In this document: piece by piece, positions 1 through 9,400 of the stretch | Layout of the letters: every line of letters starts with the position of its first letter | Position numbering within the stretch: position 1 is the first letter of the stretch | Origin: DATGXB01 sp035298905 | GTDB lineage: Bacteria > Cyanobacteriota > Cyanobacteriia > Cyanobacteriales > Nostocaceae | NCBI GenBank assembly: GCA_035298905.1 | Contig: DATGXQ010000126.1 | Coordinates: 1 to 64,000 of the forward strand | Reading direction: 5' to 3' | Length of the DNA: 64,000 bases | Translations under genes and position numbers: made by a program | Notes under the pieces: model-generated | Seen by the model: only the letters and a program-made list of their open reading frames with translations | Told to the model about the DNA's origin: nothing | Databases searched by the model: none

Positions 1-102
1 ATCAATAAACTGACGACCGCATTTTGCACAGATGTAGTTTTGTTTACCTGATTTCTTTCCATTTCTGCGAACGTGACTTGATGCACACCTTGGACACTCC
101 AT
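1..102 (-). mobile_element. IS1-family transposase, N-terminal fragment (cut by window edge)
   Basis: Read on the minus strand from an ATG at 100-102, the first 34 codons encode an InsA-type zinc finger: Cys3, Cys6, Cys25 and Cys28 in two C-x2-C pairs, with the sequence ending YICAKCGRQFID at the window edge. This matches the N-terminus of IS1-family transposases common in cyanobacteria, which bind the insertion sequence ends and move the element by a DDE mechanism. The rest lies outside the window. A likely outer end of the insertion sequence falls around 140-146, judged from the usual short distance between terminus and start codon; that position is inferred. Confidence 0.75.
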
Positions 103-117
103 TGCTCTTACCCAAAT

Positions 118-309
118 TCATACTTCAATTATGCAACGCCGAATAATTTGGTATCCACAATACCGATTCAAACTTGCATCGTCTGAATTTGGGATTACCC
201 GGATTCCCCAACCCAAATAAACCAAATTAAATTTACTTTCTTGCTGATAATTCACGTTAGAGCAATCACTTAGAAACTGATTTATTCTGTCAAATTCTTG
301 TTGCAGCAT
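118..309 (-). CDS. Small hypothetical protein, 3' end probably replaced by IS1 sequence
   Basis: A 63-residue reading frame with an acidic-polar N-terminus (MLQQEFDRINQF). I do not recognise a family. It follows the 113-residue gene on the minus strand after 2 bp, so the two are probably cotranscribed. Its last residues, about RRCIIEV, are encoded by DNA that looks like the terminal part of the adjacent IS1-type element, so the original C-terminus is probably lost. It may therefore be a disrupted gene. Confidence in its being a real, formerly intact gene is modest. Confidence 0.4.
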   Translation of the reverse strand: MLQQEFDRINQFLSDCSNVNYQQESKFNLVYLGWGIRVIPNSDDASLNRYCGYQIIRRCIIEV

Positions 310-311
310 TT

Positions 312-653
312 TTATTGCTCCTTAATAATTTTTTCAACCACCCAAACGATATTATTTGGTTTCCAGTGGTCTCCTGCAATATGACCAGTTTGAAAATAAT
401 TACAACTAGCCCAACTGCCAGACATTTTTGTCCAAACACCCAAGCCAGTTTTACTCAGGAATTTCTCACCGATTGCCAGCTTTCCAAAAGTAGTTTTATA
501 GTTGTCTGGGTCAACATCAATATCTGCATTTGGGTCAATCCCGCAGTCATAAAGCAGTTCTGTATCTAATTCATCAATACTAAGAGCATCATTAACATCA
601 AGTAAATTAAGTAATGCTGCAAGCTGTGTCCAGTCCTGAATTTTGGTTGTCAT
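312..653 (-). CDS. Conserved-looking hypothetical element protein (113 aa)
   Basis: An acidic N-terminal half (residues 17-50 rich in Asp) is followed by a segment of the form FGKLAIGEKFLSK...WTKMSGSWA. That pattern of 'F-x-x-L-x-x-G-x-x-F' followed by 'W-x-K' recurs in small proteins of cyanobacterial plasmids and phages, but no function is known to me. It sits 88 bp downstream of the ASCH gene in a minus-strand series and 2 bp upstream of the next small gene, which fits one transcript. Cytosolic; no signal peptide or membrane segment. Confidence 0.55.
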   Translation of the reverse strand: MTTKIQDWTQLAALLNLLDVNDALSIDELDTELLYDCGIDPNADIDVDPDNYKTTFGKLAIGEKFLSKTGLGVWTKMSGSWASCNYFQTGHIAGDHWKPNNIVWVVEKIIKEQ

Positions 654-741
654 GTTTTTTTGTGTAATTAGTCCGAAATCGCCAAGCGGTAGCCAAACAT
701 AAATAGCGGGGCAATCGCCAATTTGGCAACCACCCCAAAAA

Positions 742-1212
742 TCAAATCCCTAATTGCTGCTTGACGTTGAGAATAATTTCATTACTGGCATCTTCTAGCC
801 AAGGTTTCCCCAAGTACGGAATTTTTTCAGGTAATGGGAATACTTTACCCTTAACCCAAGCCCATTTGCCTACTGCATAGCATCCACAAGACAGTTCAGC
901 AAAATTTTGTTTGTTGATAAACTGCTGGGTCATTTGAACATAATCCACCAGTTTAACCAAAGAAATAATCTTGCCTAAATTTTGGTTTAGATGTTCGATT
1001 GTTAATGCCTGTACTTGGGGATGTTCAACTTTTAATTTAATTACATCCAGCATATAAAATTCTTCGGTTGACCTGGAAGCATGAATCAAAACATCAGCAG
1101 GTAGTTTGCGTTTGGGAATCTTGGGCGGCCAGTCTCTGGTTTCGTTCATTTTGATATCTGGAATTAGCCCATATAAGGTTGCGTAGGGTTCTCTGACGGA
1201 AAGAATGTACAT
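742..1212 (-). CDS. ASCH-domain (PUA-like) protein
   Basis: The 156-residue protein has the two marks of ASCH proteins: an N-terminal LSVREPYATL followed by MNETRDW (the 'E-T-R-x-W' signature), and a C-terminal GKWAWVKGKVFPLPEKIPY segment. ASCH domains have a PUA-like fold and bind RNA or modified nucleotides; several are nucleases or amidohydrolases on N4-acetylcytidine. They are frequent in phages and plasmids. The gene is 18 bp downstream of the methyltransferase and likely shares its transcript. A second ASCH-like protein is encoded at 12123 on the other arm of the element. The exact substrate cannot be told from sequence. Confidence 0.75.
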   Translation of the reverse strand: MYILSVREPYATLYGLIPDIKMNETRDWPPKIPKRKLPADVLIHASRSTEEFYMLDVIKLKVEHPQVQALTIEHLNQNLGKIISLVKLVDYVQMTQQFINKQNFAELSCGCYAVGKWAWVKGKVFPLPEKIPYLGKPWLEDASNEIILNVKQQLGI

Positions 1213-1230
1213 AAAATCCTCAATAATTTA

Positions 1231-2376
1231 CTAAAACAAACTTAATTGAACTGGATTAGATAATGGCTTAGATGCGATTGGTTCACTGGATTTACTTGAT
1301 TCAACAATCTCAGAATCCAATTTAATTGGCTTATTTGTAAGCTCCTGCAACCCCAGTATTGAAGTAGTTATTTCCTCACTATCATCCAGAAGATTTTGAA
1401 CAATCACTAGCGGGTTTTCATCATCAGAACCAGTAAAGAAACATTTTGATAATTCATCTCGGAGCGATCGCACCAATACCTTATTCTCTTCCTCCAATCT
1501 CAACAACTCAGCAATTAATTCTTCTGGACTTGATAAATCTTCATAATCATCATTCTTTAGTTTATTGGGTTCTTCAAATTCAATCTTAGGAATCCCCAGT
1601 GTCACGCCCTTGTCAATCACCAAAATGCAGCCACCAACGGGGGTTTCTTTAAAACTTCCATGAGGAATTGTAATCACATGTGCTTTAACAAATTCCAACC
1701 ATTCCCGGAATTTCTCGGATTTCCAATCACTACCTTTCACCCAAGACTGTGAAGTGATAGTTACTAATCTCCCTGGCTTTGCTAAACACGACCACATCTT
1801 ATAAACATGGTCAATATCCTGATGACCTGAAAACGGTGGATTGGCGATTATTCTTTGATATTTAATCTGTTCGTTGGCTTTGAGAAAATCTTCACCCAGT
1901 AAATTTACATTAGGAATTCCCTGTAAAATTACTCTGTTGCGTTCCATTAGTTCATAAGTGCTGATGCTTGGTAATTTAATCTTGGGGAATTTATTAGCGA
2001 TCGCCCGGAATATCCCTTTAATAATTTGTCCGTCACCACCGGAGGGTTCAAGAAAACATTGGGGTTGTAAAATATCTTGTTCAGTTAATCCCACGACTGC
2101 AATTTCTAGTAACTTATCCACCAAATTATCTGGTGTTGGTACAAACTGGTAATCTTGCTGAAGATTAATTTGCTCTCCGTTGGCGATTCGGTTTAATAAT
2201 TCACTAGGGTCATGCTTGAATACAAACCCTTTCTTACTCTTATTCCACTTCCCACCAATACCTTTTAATGCTGCGGCTATTTGTTCGTAAAATTCTCGCT
2301 CAAATTGAATATCCGGGAGCTTCACAACCAAACTATTAACAGTACATTGTTGTAATACTTCCTGAACTGTGTGCAT
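1231..2376 (-). CDS. SAM-dependent adenine-N6 DNA methyltransferase (orphan)
   Basis: Residues about 105-120 carry the SAM-binding motif I (FLEPSGGDGQI) and residues about 180-185 the catalytic motif IV NPPF, which together define class I N6-adenine/N4-cytosine methyltransferases. An N-terminal domain of about 90 residues and a Ser/Thr- and Asp-rich C-terminal tail ending in PVQLSLF flank the catalytic core. No restriction endonuclease is adjacent, so it is an orphan enzyme, as often carried by phages and plasmids to protect their DNA or mark replication. A Shine-Dalgarno AGGG lies about 8 nt before the ATG. It lies upstream of the ASCH gene and downstream of the AAA ATPase on the same strand. 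Confidence 0.8.
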   Translation of the reverse strand: MHTVQEVLQQCTVNSLVVKLPDIQFEREFYEQIAAALKGIGGKWNKSKKGFVFKHDPSELLNRIANGEQINLQQDYQFVPTPDNLVDKLLEIAVVGLTEQDILQPQCFLEPSGGDGQIIKGIFRAIANKFPKIKLPSISTYELMERNRVILQGIPNVNLLGEDFLKANEQIKYQRIIANPPFSGHQDIDHVYKMWSCLAKPGRLVTITSQSWVKGSDWKSEKFREWLEFVKAHVITIPHGSFKETPVGGCILVIDKGVTLGIPKIEFEEPNKLKNDDYEDLSSPEELIAELLRLEEENKVLVRSLRDELSKCFFTGSDDENPLVIVQNLLDDSEEITTSILGLQELTNKPIKLDSEIVESSKSSEPIASKPLSNPVQLSLF

Positions 2377-2431
2377 ATTTAATACCCTGAAAATTAATCA
2401 CATCAAACTCAGGAAGCGGTAGCCAAGATAA

Positions 2432-3970
2432 TTACTTTCTCAAGGCATTCTCTAACATCTTTTGCCAGTCATTATTATTCAAACTTGCACTTTTTACCCC
2501 ATTACTTACAGCCCAGTTATGCAATGCTTTAATTTGATGTTGGGCAACGCTGGCTAAGGGAACTGTGGATGCGATCGCTCCCAAAACATCCCCCTGCTCA
2601 AACTCCCGACCTTCTGAAAACCCCTGGTACATTGCATCAATCACACATTGCTCAATCTCAGCACCGGAGAAATCCAAAGCTTTTTCAGCTAGTAAATTAC
2701 AGTCAAATTTTGCTATTTCAGATTGTGGTCTGACTTTGGATAAATGCACGTAAAATATCCGCGCCCGCTCCCTCTGTGTGGGTAAATCCAAGAAAAACAA
2801 CTCATCATAACGTCCCTTTCTGAGTGATTCTGGTGGTAAATTTTCAATTCTATTGGCAGTGGCAATTATGAATACCGGACTGGTTTTTTCCTGCATCCAG
2901 GTAAGTAAAGTTCCTAATACCCTGCTGCTTGTTCCCCCGTCCCCGCCGCTATTACTGAACGCCTTCTCAAATTCGTCTAGTAGTAAACAACAGGGTGCAA
3001 TCGCCTCAACCAAACTAATCATTTCACGAGTTTTGGCTTCACTTTCCCCAACTAATCCACTGAATAATCTGCCTATATCTAGCCTTAACAACGGAAGATT
3101 AAAATACCCTGCAATAGCCTTGGCAACTAAACTTTTACCAGTTCCGGGAATCCCAAATAAAAATAGACCTTTTGGCTGAGGTAAACCATATTCTCTCGCT
3201 TGCTGACCAAAAGCATCGCGTCGCACCTGAATCCAATATTTTAGGTTGTCCAGTCCACCAATATTGTTAATATGAATATTTGGTTGTAGAAATTCCAATA
3301 TTCCTGTTTGTTTAACGGTTTCATGCTTTTGGGCAATCATCAGAGCGATCGCATCCTGGTCTACCTTGTTTTTGGTTAAGCATTTCCGTAAAACCTGAAC
3401 AATTTTGGCTCTACTCAATCCTTGGCAGCTTCTTACTAATTGATCTAGGGGTTCATCTCTGAGTTTTAGTTTTGAAGCAGGAACAAGCCCAGTAATTAAT
3501 TCGTATATTTCACTGATACCGGGATACCCAAATTCAACTACTGCTGTTTCTTGTGTAATTTCAGTGGGAATTTGCAAGGTGCTTGTTATTAAAACTAAAG
3601 TAACTCGTTTTCCTTCTAGCTCTTTACACAGATTTTTTAACTCCCGAACAATCGCCAACTGTTGAGGCTGATAATTACCGCCTCCCGTCTTAATTAAATT
3701 GGCAATATCCTTGAATACCACCAAACAAGATTGGTTTTTATCAAAGATTCCTACTTTCCCTAACGCACTCATGGGATTCCCCTTGTCGGAGTTCTCCGGG
3801 TCATGCTGCCATCCCCGACTGTAATCCCAAAAGTAAATTTGAGATTTGGTGTCTTGGGCGATTGCTGCTAAACTCTCTTCAACTAATCTTTCTTCTGGAG
3901 AAACCACCCAAATCAATGGGAATCTGGCTTTTAGGCAAAGTTTGATTTCTTGGTTAGTATCAGTTTTCAT
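2432..3970 (-). CDS. AAA+ ATPase, Ycf46-like
   Basis: A 512-residue protein with a single AAA+ module in its C-terminal half: Walker A GIPGTGKS, Walker B CCLLLDEFEKAF, sensor 1 IATANR and an arginine finger in LRKGRYDE. The N-terminal half resembles the regulatory region of Ycf46, the cyanobacterial and plastid ATPase; it includes a degenerate ATPase-like region (FPLIWVVSPEERLVEESL at the start). Chromosomal Ycf46 has been tied to photosynthesis regulation and CO2 use; a copy on a mobile element may instead remodel element or host proteins. It precedes the methyltransferase by 55 bp on the same strand. Confidence 0.75.
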   Translation of the reverse strand: MKTDTNQEIKLCLKARFPLIWVVSPEERLVEESLAAIAQDTKSQIYFWDYSRGWQHDPENSDKGNPMSALGKVGIFDKNQSCLVVFKDIANLIKTGGGNYQPQQLAIVRELKNLCKELEGKRVTLVLITSTLQIPTEITQETAVVEFGYPGISEIYELITGLVPASKLKLRDEPLDQLVRSCQGLSRAKIVQVLRKCLTKNKVDQDAIALMIAQKHETVKQTGILEFLQPNIHINNIGGLDNLKYWIQVRRDAFGQQAREYGLPQPKGLFLFGIPGTGKSLVAKAIAGYFNLPLLRLDIGRLFSGLVGESEAKTREMISLVEAIAPCCLLLDEFEKAFSNSGGDGGTSSRVLGTLLTWMQEKTSPVFIIATANRIENLPPESLRKGRYDELFFLDLPTQRERARIFYVHLSKVRPQSEIAKFDCNLLAEKALDFSGAEIEQCVIDAMYQGFSEGREFEQGDVLGAIASTVPLASVAQHQIKALHNWAVSNGVKSASLNNNDWQKMLENALRK

Positions 3971-3996
3971 GGCTTATTTCATGGCTTATGCCTGAC

Positions 3997-4200
3997 TTAA
4001 ACAATTGCAGTAAAGTATTTAACTTGTCCCAAAGATTTATTTAGTGCTGCTGCAAAATTCATTGCTGCCTCTTCGTTCATTCTCTGCACACTCGTCCGAT
4101 CGCTTGTCCATCCTTTCCTACCATCAGCAAGATATTTTTGTGAAGTCAAGTCAATCACAGTAAATATTGGCAAACTCATTGGAATCCTTGATTTACTCAT
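3997..4200 (-). CDS. Small hypothetical protein (67 aa)
   Basis: The start at 4200 is preferred over a GTG at 4227 because GGGGGA lies 7 nt before it. The product begins MSKSRIPMSLPIF and contains the segment SQKYLADGRKGWTSD and an Ala/Asn-rich helix MNEEAAMNFAAALNKSLG. I do not recognise a family. It lies 26 bp upstream of the Ycf46-like ATPase gene on the same strand, so the two are probably cotranscribed. Confidence 0.55.
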   Translation of the reverse strand: MSKSRIPMSLPIFTVIDLTSQKYLADGRKGWTSDRTSVQRMNEEAAMNFAAALNKSLGQVKYFTAIV

Positions 4201-4349
4201 GGCATCCCCCAAAACTATTGAATGCACATATTGGTAATTTGCTTAAACTCTTGTTGTAATCCCGGAATCGGAATTAGAATTCTTGGAAATTCCCGGAATC
4301 GGAACTATAGGAAATTCCCGATTCTCGTACTCGTTAATATCCGTCACTG

Positions 4350-5393
4350 CTAACTCACACTTACAGGCTGTTGGTTTTTATTTCGCTTGGGTTGAGGCTG
4401 AGATTGCTGCATTTCTTGGATTTGCTGCTTGAGTTGTGCTATTTCCTGGTCTTTTTCAGCCAGTAAAGCATCGGTGTCTACGTCTACTGCTAGGATGCTG
4501 CTGCCCTTTACCTGCTGAGTCTGTAAATTAATGACTGTCTGATTGGCTTGCTCTAGTTGCTGCCGGAGTTCTGCGACTTGATTCTCCACTACAGCTTTTT
4601 CACCTTCAACTTTCTTGAGTTCTTTGATTTGCGCCTCCAACTGAGTCTTGTTTTTCTCTAACCCTTCGATCGTTCCCTGTAGTCTGGCAATCTGGTTATT
4701 TAACTCCCGCTCTGTCTGGTCATGAGTTGCCAGCCTTGCTACTTGTTCCTCAAGTTCCTGATTTCTGGTTAGCAACTCTCTTTTTTCGTCATCAAACTTA
4801 TTAAGTTTATTCCTTATATCTTCGGACTCTGCCAACTTCTGGGTATTTAGCTTAATGTAAGCATCTTTTAGTTCAGTGTTTACTCTTTCGTACTCCCTTT
4901 GATACCACCCCCGCTCATAGTCTAATGTTGGGTATCCTTTCAGTTTTTCATTTGCTTCATCTAACTGTTTGGTTAATTGTGCTATTCGATCACCTGATAT
5001 ACTGCTATCAGCGACTGAATATGCTTGTGAATATAAAAGCCTAGTAAATCTTTCACTTAAAAGCTTAAACTCTTCTGGGATTTCCAAATTTTCGGGGACG
5101 TGGGTAGCGATAGTCTGCTCTAACCCTTCTAAAATCCCATCCCCTGTTTTTACATTCTTAATAGCCTTCAGGTTATTGCGTTTCCAGTCCTTAAGCAATT
5201 GACAGCATCGGGAATTACTTATCCCTGAACCAAATATTTCCTTTAAAGCTGCCTGTACTTTCCCTATCTCCAATGGTATCTTATTAGCCAACAGCACTCT
5301 ACAAGCAAAGTCTACTGTTTCTTCATTAGCTCCGAAATTTTTATAAGCTGCCTCGGTGTCAAATCCGTTTAAATTTAACTGTAAGATATTCAT
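4350..5393 (-). CDS. KfrA-like DNA-binding coiled-coil protein
   Basis: Residues about 15-75 (EETVDFACRVLLANKIP...CCQLLKDWKRN) resemble the KfrA N-terminal helix-turn-helix domain of plasmid segregation and regulation proteins. Residues about 150-330 form a long coiled coil rich in Glu, Gln, Lys and Leu, and the tail is basic (PKRNKNQQ). KfrA proteins bind their own operator and form filaments that aid plasmid stability, so this may help maintain or segregate the excised element. The ATG at 5393 is preferred over upstream starts because a GGGGGG run precedes it by about 5 nt. Two copies of the proposed operator (5437 and 5483) lie upstream, pointing to control by the adjacent XRE repressor. 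Confidence 0.7.
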   Translation of the reverse strand: MNILQLNLNGFDTEAAYKNFGANEETVDFACRVLLANKIPLEIGKVQAALKEIFGSGISNSRCCQLLKDWKRNNLKAIKNVKTGDGILEGLEQTIATHVPENLEIPEEFKLLSERFTRLLYSQAYSVADSSISGDRIAQLTKQLDEANEKLKGYPTLDYERGWYQREYERVNTELKDAYIKLNTQKLAESEDIRNKLNKFDDEKRELLTRNQELEEQVARLATHDQTERELNNQIARLQGTIEGLEKNKTQLEAQIKELKKVEGEKAVVENQVAELRQQLEQANQTVINLQTQQVKGSSILAVDVDTDALLAEKDQEIAQLKQQIQEMQQSQPQPKRNKNQQPVSVS

Positions 5394-5436
5394 ATTCCCC
5401 CCCATATACTTAATTTGATACCTGCGCTTGCGTTTT

Positions 5437-5448
5437 TTGTTCTCTACA
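5437..5448. promoter_or_regulatory. Putative repressor operator O1
   Basis: TTGTTCTCTACA. It contains the dyad TGT-N5-ACA around a TCTCT core that recurs at 5483, 5864 and 5905 around the XRE gene. It lies 44 bp upstream of the kfrA-like start. Confidence 0.5.
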
Positions 5449-5482
5449 CGTATCATATAAGTGAAAGGAAGAGGTGTCAATA

Positions 5483-5494
5483 TTGTTCTCTATA
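5483..5494. promoter_or_regulatory. Putative repressor operator O2
   Basis: TTGTTCTCTATA, same orientation as O1 and 46 bp from it. It lies between the XRE gene and the kfrA-like gene, near where a minus-strand promoter for the kfrA-like gene would be expected. Confidence 0.5.
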
Positions 5495-5519
5495 AGAATC
5501 AAAAGTAAAACTTGACAAA

Positions 5520-5855
5520 TCAACGAATCTCGTTCATCCGGTCGGCTACTACGCGCAAAATCAAGTGTAAATCTTTTCTGGGGAGTAATTGAATCTGCTG
5601 TATTACTTTAGTCGTTGGTGACTCATTTTCACTATCTCTCTTGCCATTTAAGTAATCTAAGAATTCATTTAGCGATTCACCACGCATGGCAGCCAACTTC
5701 TCTAGGTTTTTCGTGGACGGAATTGACTCCCCTTTTTCCCAGGCAGAAACAGCGCTATAGACAATAGGGAATTTTTTACCAAACTCACGGTAACTTTCGT
5801 CACCACGAAGTTCCTTAACAACCTTGGCAAGACGCTTTTTGTATTCCGAGTTCAT
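5520..5855 (-). CDS. XRE-family helix-turn-helix repressor
   Basis: The protein has an N-terminal lambda-repressor-like helix-turn-helix: the segment SYREFGKKFPIVYSAVSAWEKGESIPS (about residues 20-46) carries the typical 'VSAWEKGxxxP' recognition helix. A C-terminal tail of about 45 residues may mediate dimerisation. I place the start at 5855 (MNSEYKKRLAKVV); ATG 5882 and GTG 5900 are possible, but they would place the 5864-5876 repeat inside the coding region. Four copies of a TGTTCTCT site flank the gene, two upstream of it and two upstream of the kfrA-like gene. This suggests a master repressor of the element that also controls itself. Confidence 0.75.
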   Translation of the reverse strand: MNSEYKKRLAKVVKELRGDESYREFGKKFPIVYSAVSAWEKGESIPSTKNLEKLAAMRGESLNEFLDYLNGKRDSENESPTTKVIQQIQLLPRKDLHLILRVVADRMNEIR

Positions 5856-5863
5856 CGTTTCTT

Positions 5864-5876
5864 CACAGAGAACAAG
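5864..5876. promoter_or_regulatory. Putative repressor operator O3
   Basis: Minus-strand reading CTTGTTCTCTGTG, matching O1 and O2 in TTGTTCTCT. It lies just upstream of the preferred start of the XRE gene. Confidence 0.45.
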
Positions 5877-5902
5877 TTTCATCTTAACTGAAATTGACAC
5901 TT

Positions 5903-5915
5903 GTAGAGAACAGTA
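5903..5915. promoter_or_regulatory. Putative repressor operator O4
   Basis: Minus-strand reading TGTTCTCTACA with TGT-N5-ACA symmetry. It is 39 bp (nearly four helical turns) from O3, between the XRE gene and the divergent plus-strand gene at 5983, so binding here could affect both directions. Confidence 0.5.
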
Positions 5916-5982
5916 ATGGTATGTATCTTTTGCTGGTTAACTGACGCTTTTTTGAGACTTACAAACAACAGGAGCAAAATGT

Positions 5983-6336
5983 ATGAAGCACAAAGGAAAC
6001 TCAAGACACAAAAAAGAATCAAGAGTCTCTCCGGCAGGAAGAGAGTACATCCAGATATCTTTGAGAAGTGAAATAGCTCAAGCAGTTAGGGAACACGCTG
6101 AAGTCAACGGAAAGTACATCAGTTACATGACTGATGCCGCCTTTGCAATGTACCTGGGCATTGCGTTAAATGATGCTGAGATTCCTGAATTGATGCCTGT
6201 AAACATTCCTAGTAATCTTTGCTTAGAGTTGTCGGCGATCGCTTCTCGCACAGGAATCTCTAGAGAACAACTAATTAATACAGCGATTACTCAATACCTA
6301 GAAAGCTTGAAAAAGGTTCTTCCTGTAGCATCTTAG
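5983..6336 (+). CDS. Ribbon-helix-helix-like small DNA-binding protein
   Basis: A 117-residue protein with a strongly basic N-terminus (MKHKGNSRHKKESR). It then has two similar units, residues about 21-59 (YIQISLRSEIAQAV...) and 70-110 (VNIPSNLCLELSAIA...ISREQLINTAITQYLES). Each has the strand-helix-helix layout of CopG/Arc-type proteins, so it may be a tandem ribbon-helix-helix protein. It is divergent from the XRE gene and just upstream of the primase-helicase gene. A role as second regulator, excision factor or replication accessory is possible; this is inference. The assignment to the fold is by eye. Confidence 0.55.
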   Translation: MKHKGNSRHKKESRVSPAGREYIQISLRSEIAQAVREHAEVNGKYISYMTDAAFAMYLGIALNDAEIPELMPVNIPSNLCLELSAIASRTGISREQLINTAITQYLESLKKVLPVAS

Positions 6337-6485
6337 ACTTAATTGCGGGATATATAAACTAACTCAACAATCCAAGGTTTCTGTCTATCTCAAGACTGAT
6401 ATTGAGTGTTTTCCTCGAATCTTGCAGTCAATCTTTCAAAACCGCTCATCAAACAAATCGCTACACCCGGAAAATAGAGGCAAAT

Positions 6486-9400
6486 ATGACAGCCCAAGTT
6501 AATCAATTTCCTGAAGATTCCAACTTATTTGGAGGCTCTTTGGATAGTTCCAACGAGTCTAGCGAAGCACCAAGACAAGATGACATAGCTCATGATGCTG
6601 GGACTGATTTGGGTGCTGGTTGTGAATCTGAACTCCCCCTAGAAGAACGCCTCACCCAAAGACTTAGCCAATTCTCATTCAAGACGGAAGGCAATAATCG
6701 GTTCGAGAATTTCGACCACTTCAAAGCCTATATTCGTCATAACTTTATAGTAGGGAGTGCAGTTGACCCGGAATTATTCAACTCTTGTGTTCAGTTTGTG
6801 GAATCCCAATCATCAACATTATGGGGTGACTGGGAAGCACCGATACATGATGCACTGGGTTGGAATTTTAAGAGATTTGCCCACCAGTGTGATGAATGGC
6901 TTTATGCTGCCCTTTTGAGAAATGAAGATGGTTCAGTTTGGCAAGCAGTCGTAAGCCTTTGGGATGAGAAAACCGGAAAGTATTACCGTTACTTAGCTCC
7001 AAAAGGTTCAGGCGATCGGGCGTTCTTTCCCCATGTACCCCAAGAATTATTTGAGAAAATCACCAAACGTTATAAGCATCAACCAGATGAGGATGTTTCA
7101 TTTTGGGAATGGCTAGAACTTTCTTCTGGTGTCCCCCGTATCCGTACAGAGGGAGCAAAGAAAGCACTTTCATTACTGAGTCATGGGTACGCGGCGATCG
7201 CTGTTTACGGGTGCAGTTGCGGGGCAAAGGCTAAAGATGTCTTGGGAAATCCGGTACGCCCCTACTTAACAGACGATTTGGAAAAATTTGCATCTGCCGG
7301 CAGCATTTGGTTAGATGCCCTGGATGCCGATGAGAAGGAAAAACCCCGGATTGCGGTCGCCAGAGGTAAGAAGATACTTCGGCAAGCGCTGACTTCAAAG
7401 GGATGCTATGTAGCTGACATCAGGTGGCAACATTCCGAGGGTAAAGGTGTTGACGACTTTATAGTGAACCAAGGTTCAGCTGCTTTCGATGCTGCTTATG
7501 GGGACGCGGTGCGACGGGCGAAATATCAGCAGAGATTAGACACCGGTGAAGTGGCCAAAAGCGACAACAAAAAATTCTTGCAGTTGGTGCGGGATAGATG
7601 GGGCGATCGCTTGACCTTTAACGAGATGACCCAAGAAATTGAATTTGATGGCAAACCCATAGACCCTGACACCATCAAGATGTTTGTGGCGGACAAACTG
7701 GATGTTGACGCATCTAACGACACAATTCTGCAAGCATTGATGACTGTGGCCAAAGAAAACTACAGTTATCATCCAGTCCGGGAATACCTACAAGAAATTG
7801 CTGAAAAATACCCGCGTAGTGAGGAGTTAGATAGGTTATTGGGGTCGATCGCTTCTCGTTATCTGGGAACTTCCCACCCACTACACAACACATTCCTGAG
7901 AAGAACCCTAATCGGTGCGGTAAAACGAGTTTTTGAGCCTGGGTGCAAGTTTGATACGGCTTGCGTGCTTCAGGGACGGCAGGGGATTATGAAGTCTAGC
8001 TTTTGGAAAACCCTGGCCAAAAACGATAAGTGGTTTGATGACACATTTTCGTCGTCAAGTGCAGCAATTGACAAGGATGAAAAAGCGGCACTAAGAGAGA
8101 ATTGGATTATTGAGTTGTCAGAGATAGAAGCTGTTTTTAGGAAGAAAGAAGTAGCTACTCTACGAGCTTTCATGACAACAGCGATTGATCGTTACAGACC
8201 TCCCTATGGTAGAAAAAATGGGAAATTCCCCCGGACATCTATATTTGTGGGAAGCGTAAACCCCGACTCATTTTTATGCGACCCGGAGGGTCATCGTAGG
8301 TATTGGGTTGTTCCGGTTCAGGTTGAAAAAATTAATATTAACGCACTAAAAGAAGAGTCCGATTTACTTTGGGCTGCTGCTTATCATGCCTATGCGGCGG
8401 GGGAAACTGTTTTCTTAAATCATGAGGAGGAAAAAATTAATAAAGTTCTCAACAAAATGTATGAAGACCGGGACATCTGGGAAGAACCAATAATCTTTTA
8501 TTTGCAAAATGAATCCCGCGTCACCGTCAGTCAAATTATTAGTCAATGCCTAAAAATTCCCGAAGGACAAGCTGAGAAAAAACACGAACTGCGGGTTGTC
8601 CAAATCCTCAAAGCCCTCAACTGGGTGAAGGAAGGTAAACGCTCCCGGTCTGGTAGTAAGCGCGTCCAGTATTGGATTGAAGACAAAGCGCAACAGCAGT
8701 TTGAAGATGCCATCTTGGATGAAGTTTATGACATGATGCAGCAACCGCAAAGTGAATTAACTGCTGACCCCGCTAGTTTTTGTGGACGTACCCCGGAAAT
8801 TGAGTTTGGTTGTCCTACGGATAGTCCAAACGGGGTAAATACTCAAAGCCCTTGCATTGGTTGTGTTTCAGGGGTTGATAATCCAGGTATAAATAAAGTA
8901 CGTCCTACGGATAGTCCAAGCTCAAACCCAAGCGGGGTAATCATTTCAGAGATTTCTTCTGAAAATTACTCAAAAAATATAGGAGAACCAAATCCCAACA
9001 CTAATAATCACCAGAACCTACAAAATTCTAATTTTTCACCAGTCCACTACGTCCAAGAACCCCAAAGCCTTGCCAACTCTGAATTTGAGGCTGGACGTAC
9101 CTCAAATAACCGTGCAATTGAGATACAAGTCCGAAAACTAGAAGGTGCTGTTGATTCCTACATATCTGATGAAATAGCCAGACGGGTCTATGGGGAGTAT
9201 TTTGAATCCACAAAAGAAAATGAGAGCGATCGCACCGCCATTTGGAATGCCCTGAAACCGGAAACACAGAAGTATTACACCGATTTATTTCACCCGTTGG
9301 CTGAGAAGTTCCCAGTTAGTAGATATGTGAAAGTTAGAGACACATTTGACCGGAATATGTACCACGTCTCGCAAATTACTGGGTACTTTAGTGAAACCCA

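Noticed and set aside
6261..6270. TAGAGAACAA, an apparent fifth operator copy
   Set aside because: It lies inside the ribbon-helix-helix coding region, where the codons for Ser-Arg-Glu-Gln explain it; the TGT-N5-ACA layout is not kept.
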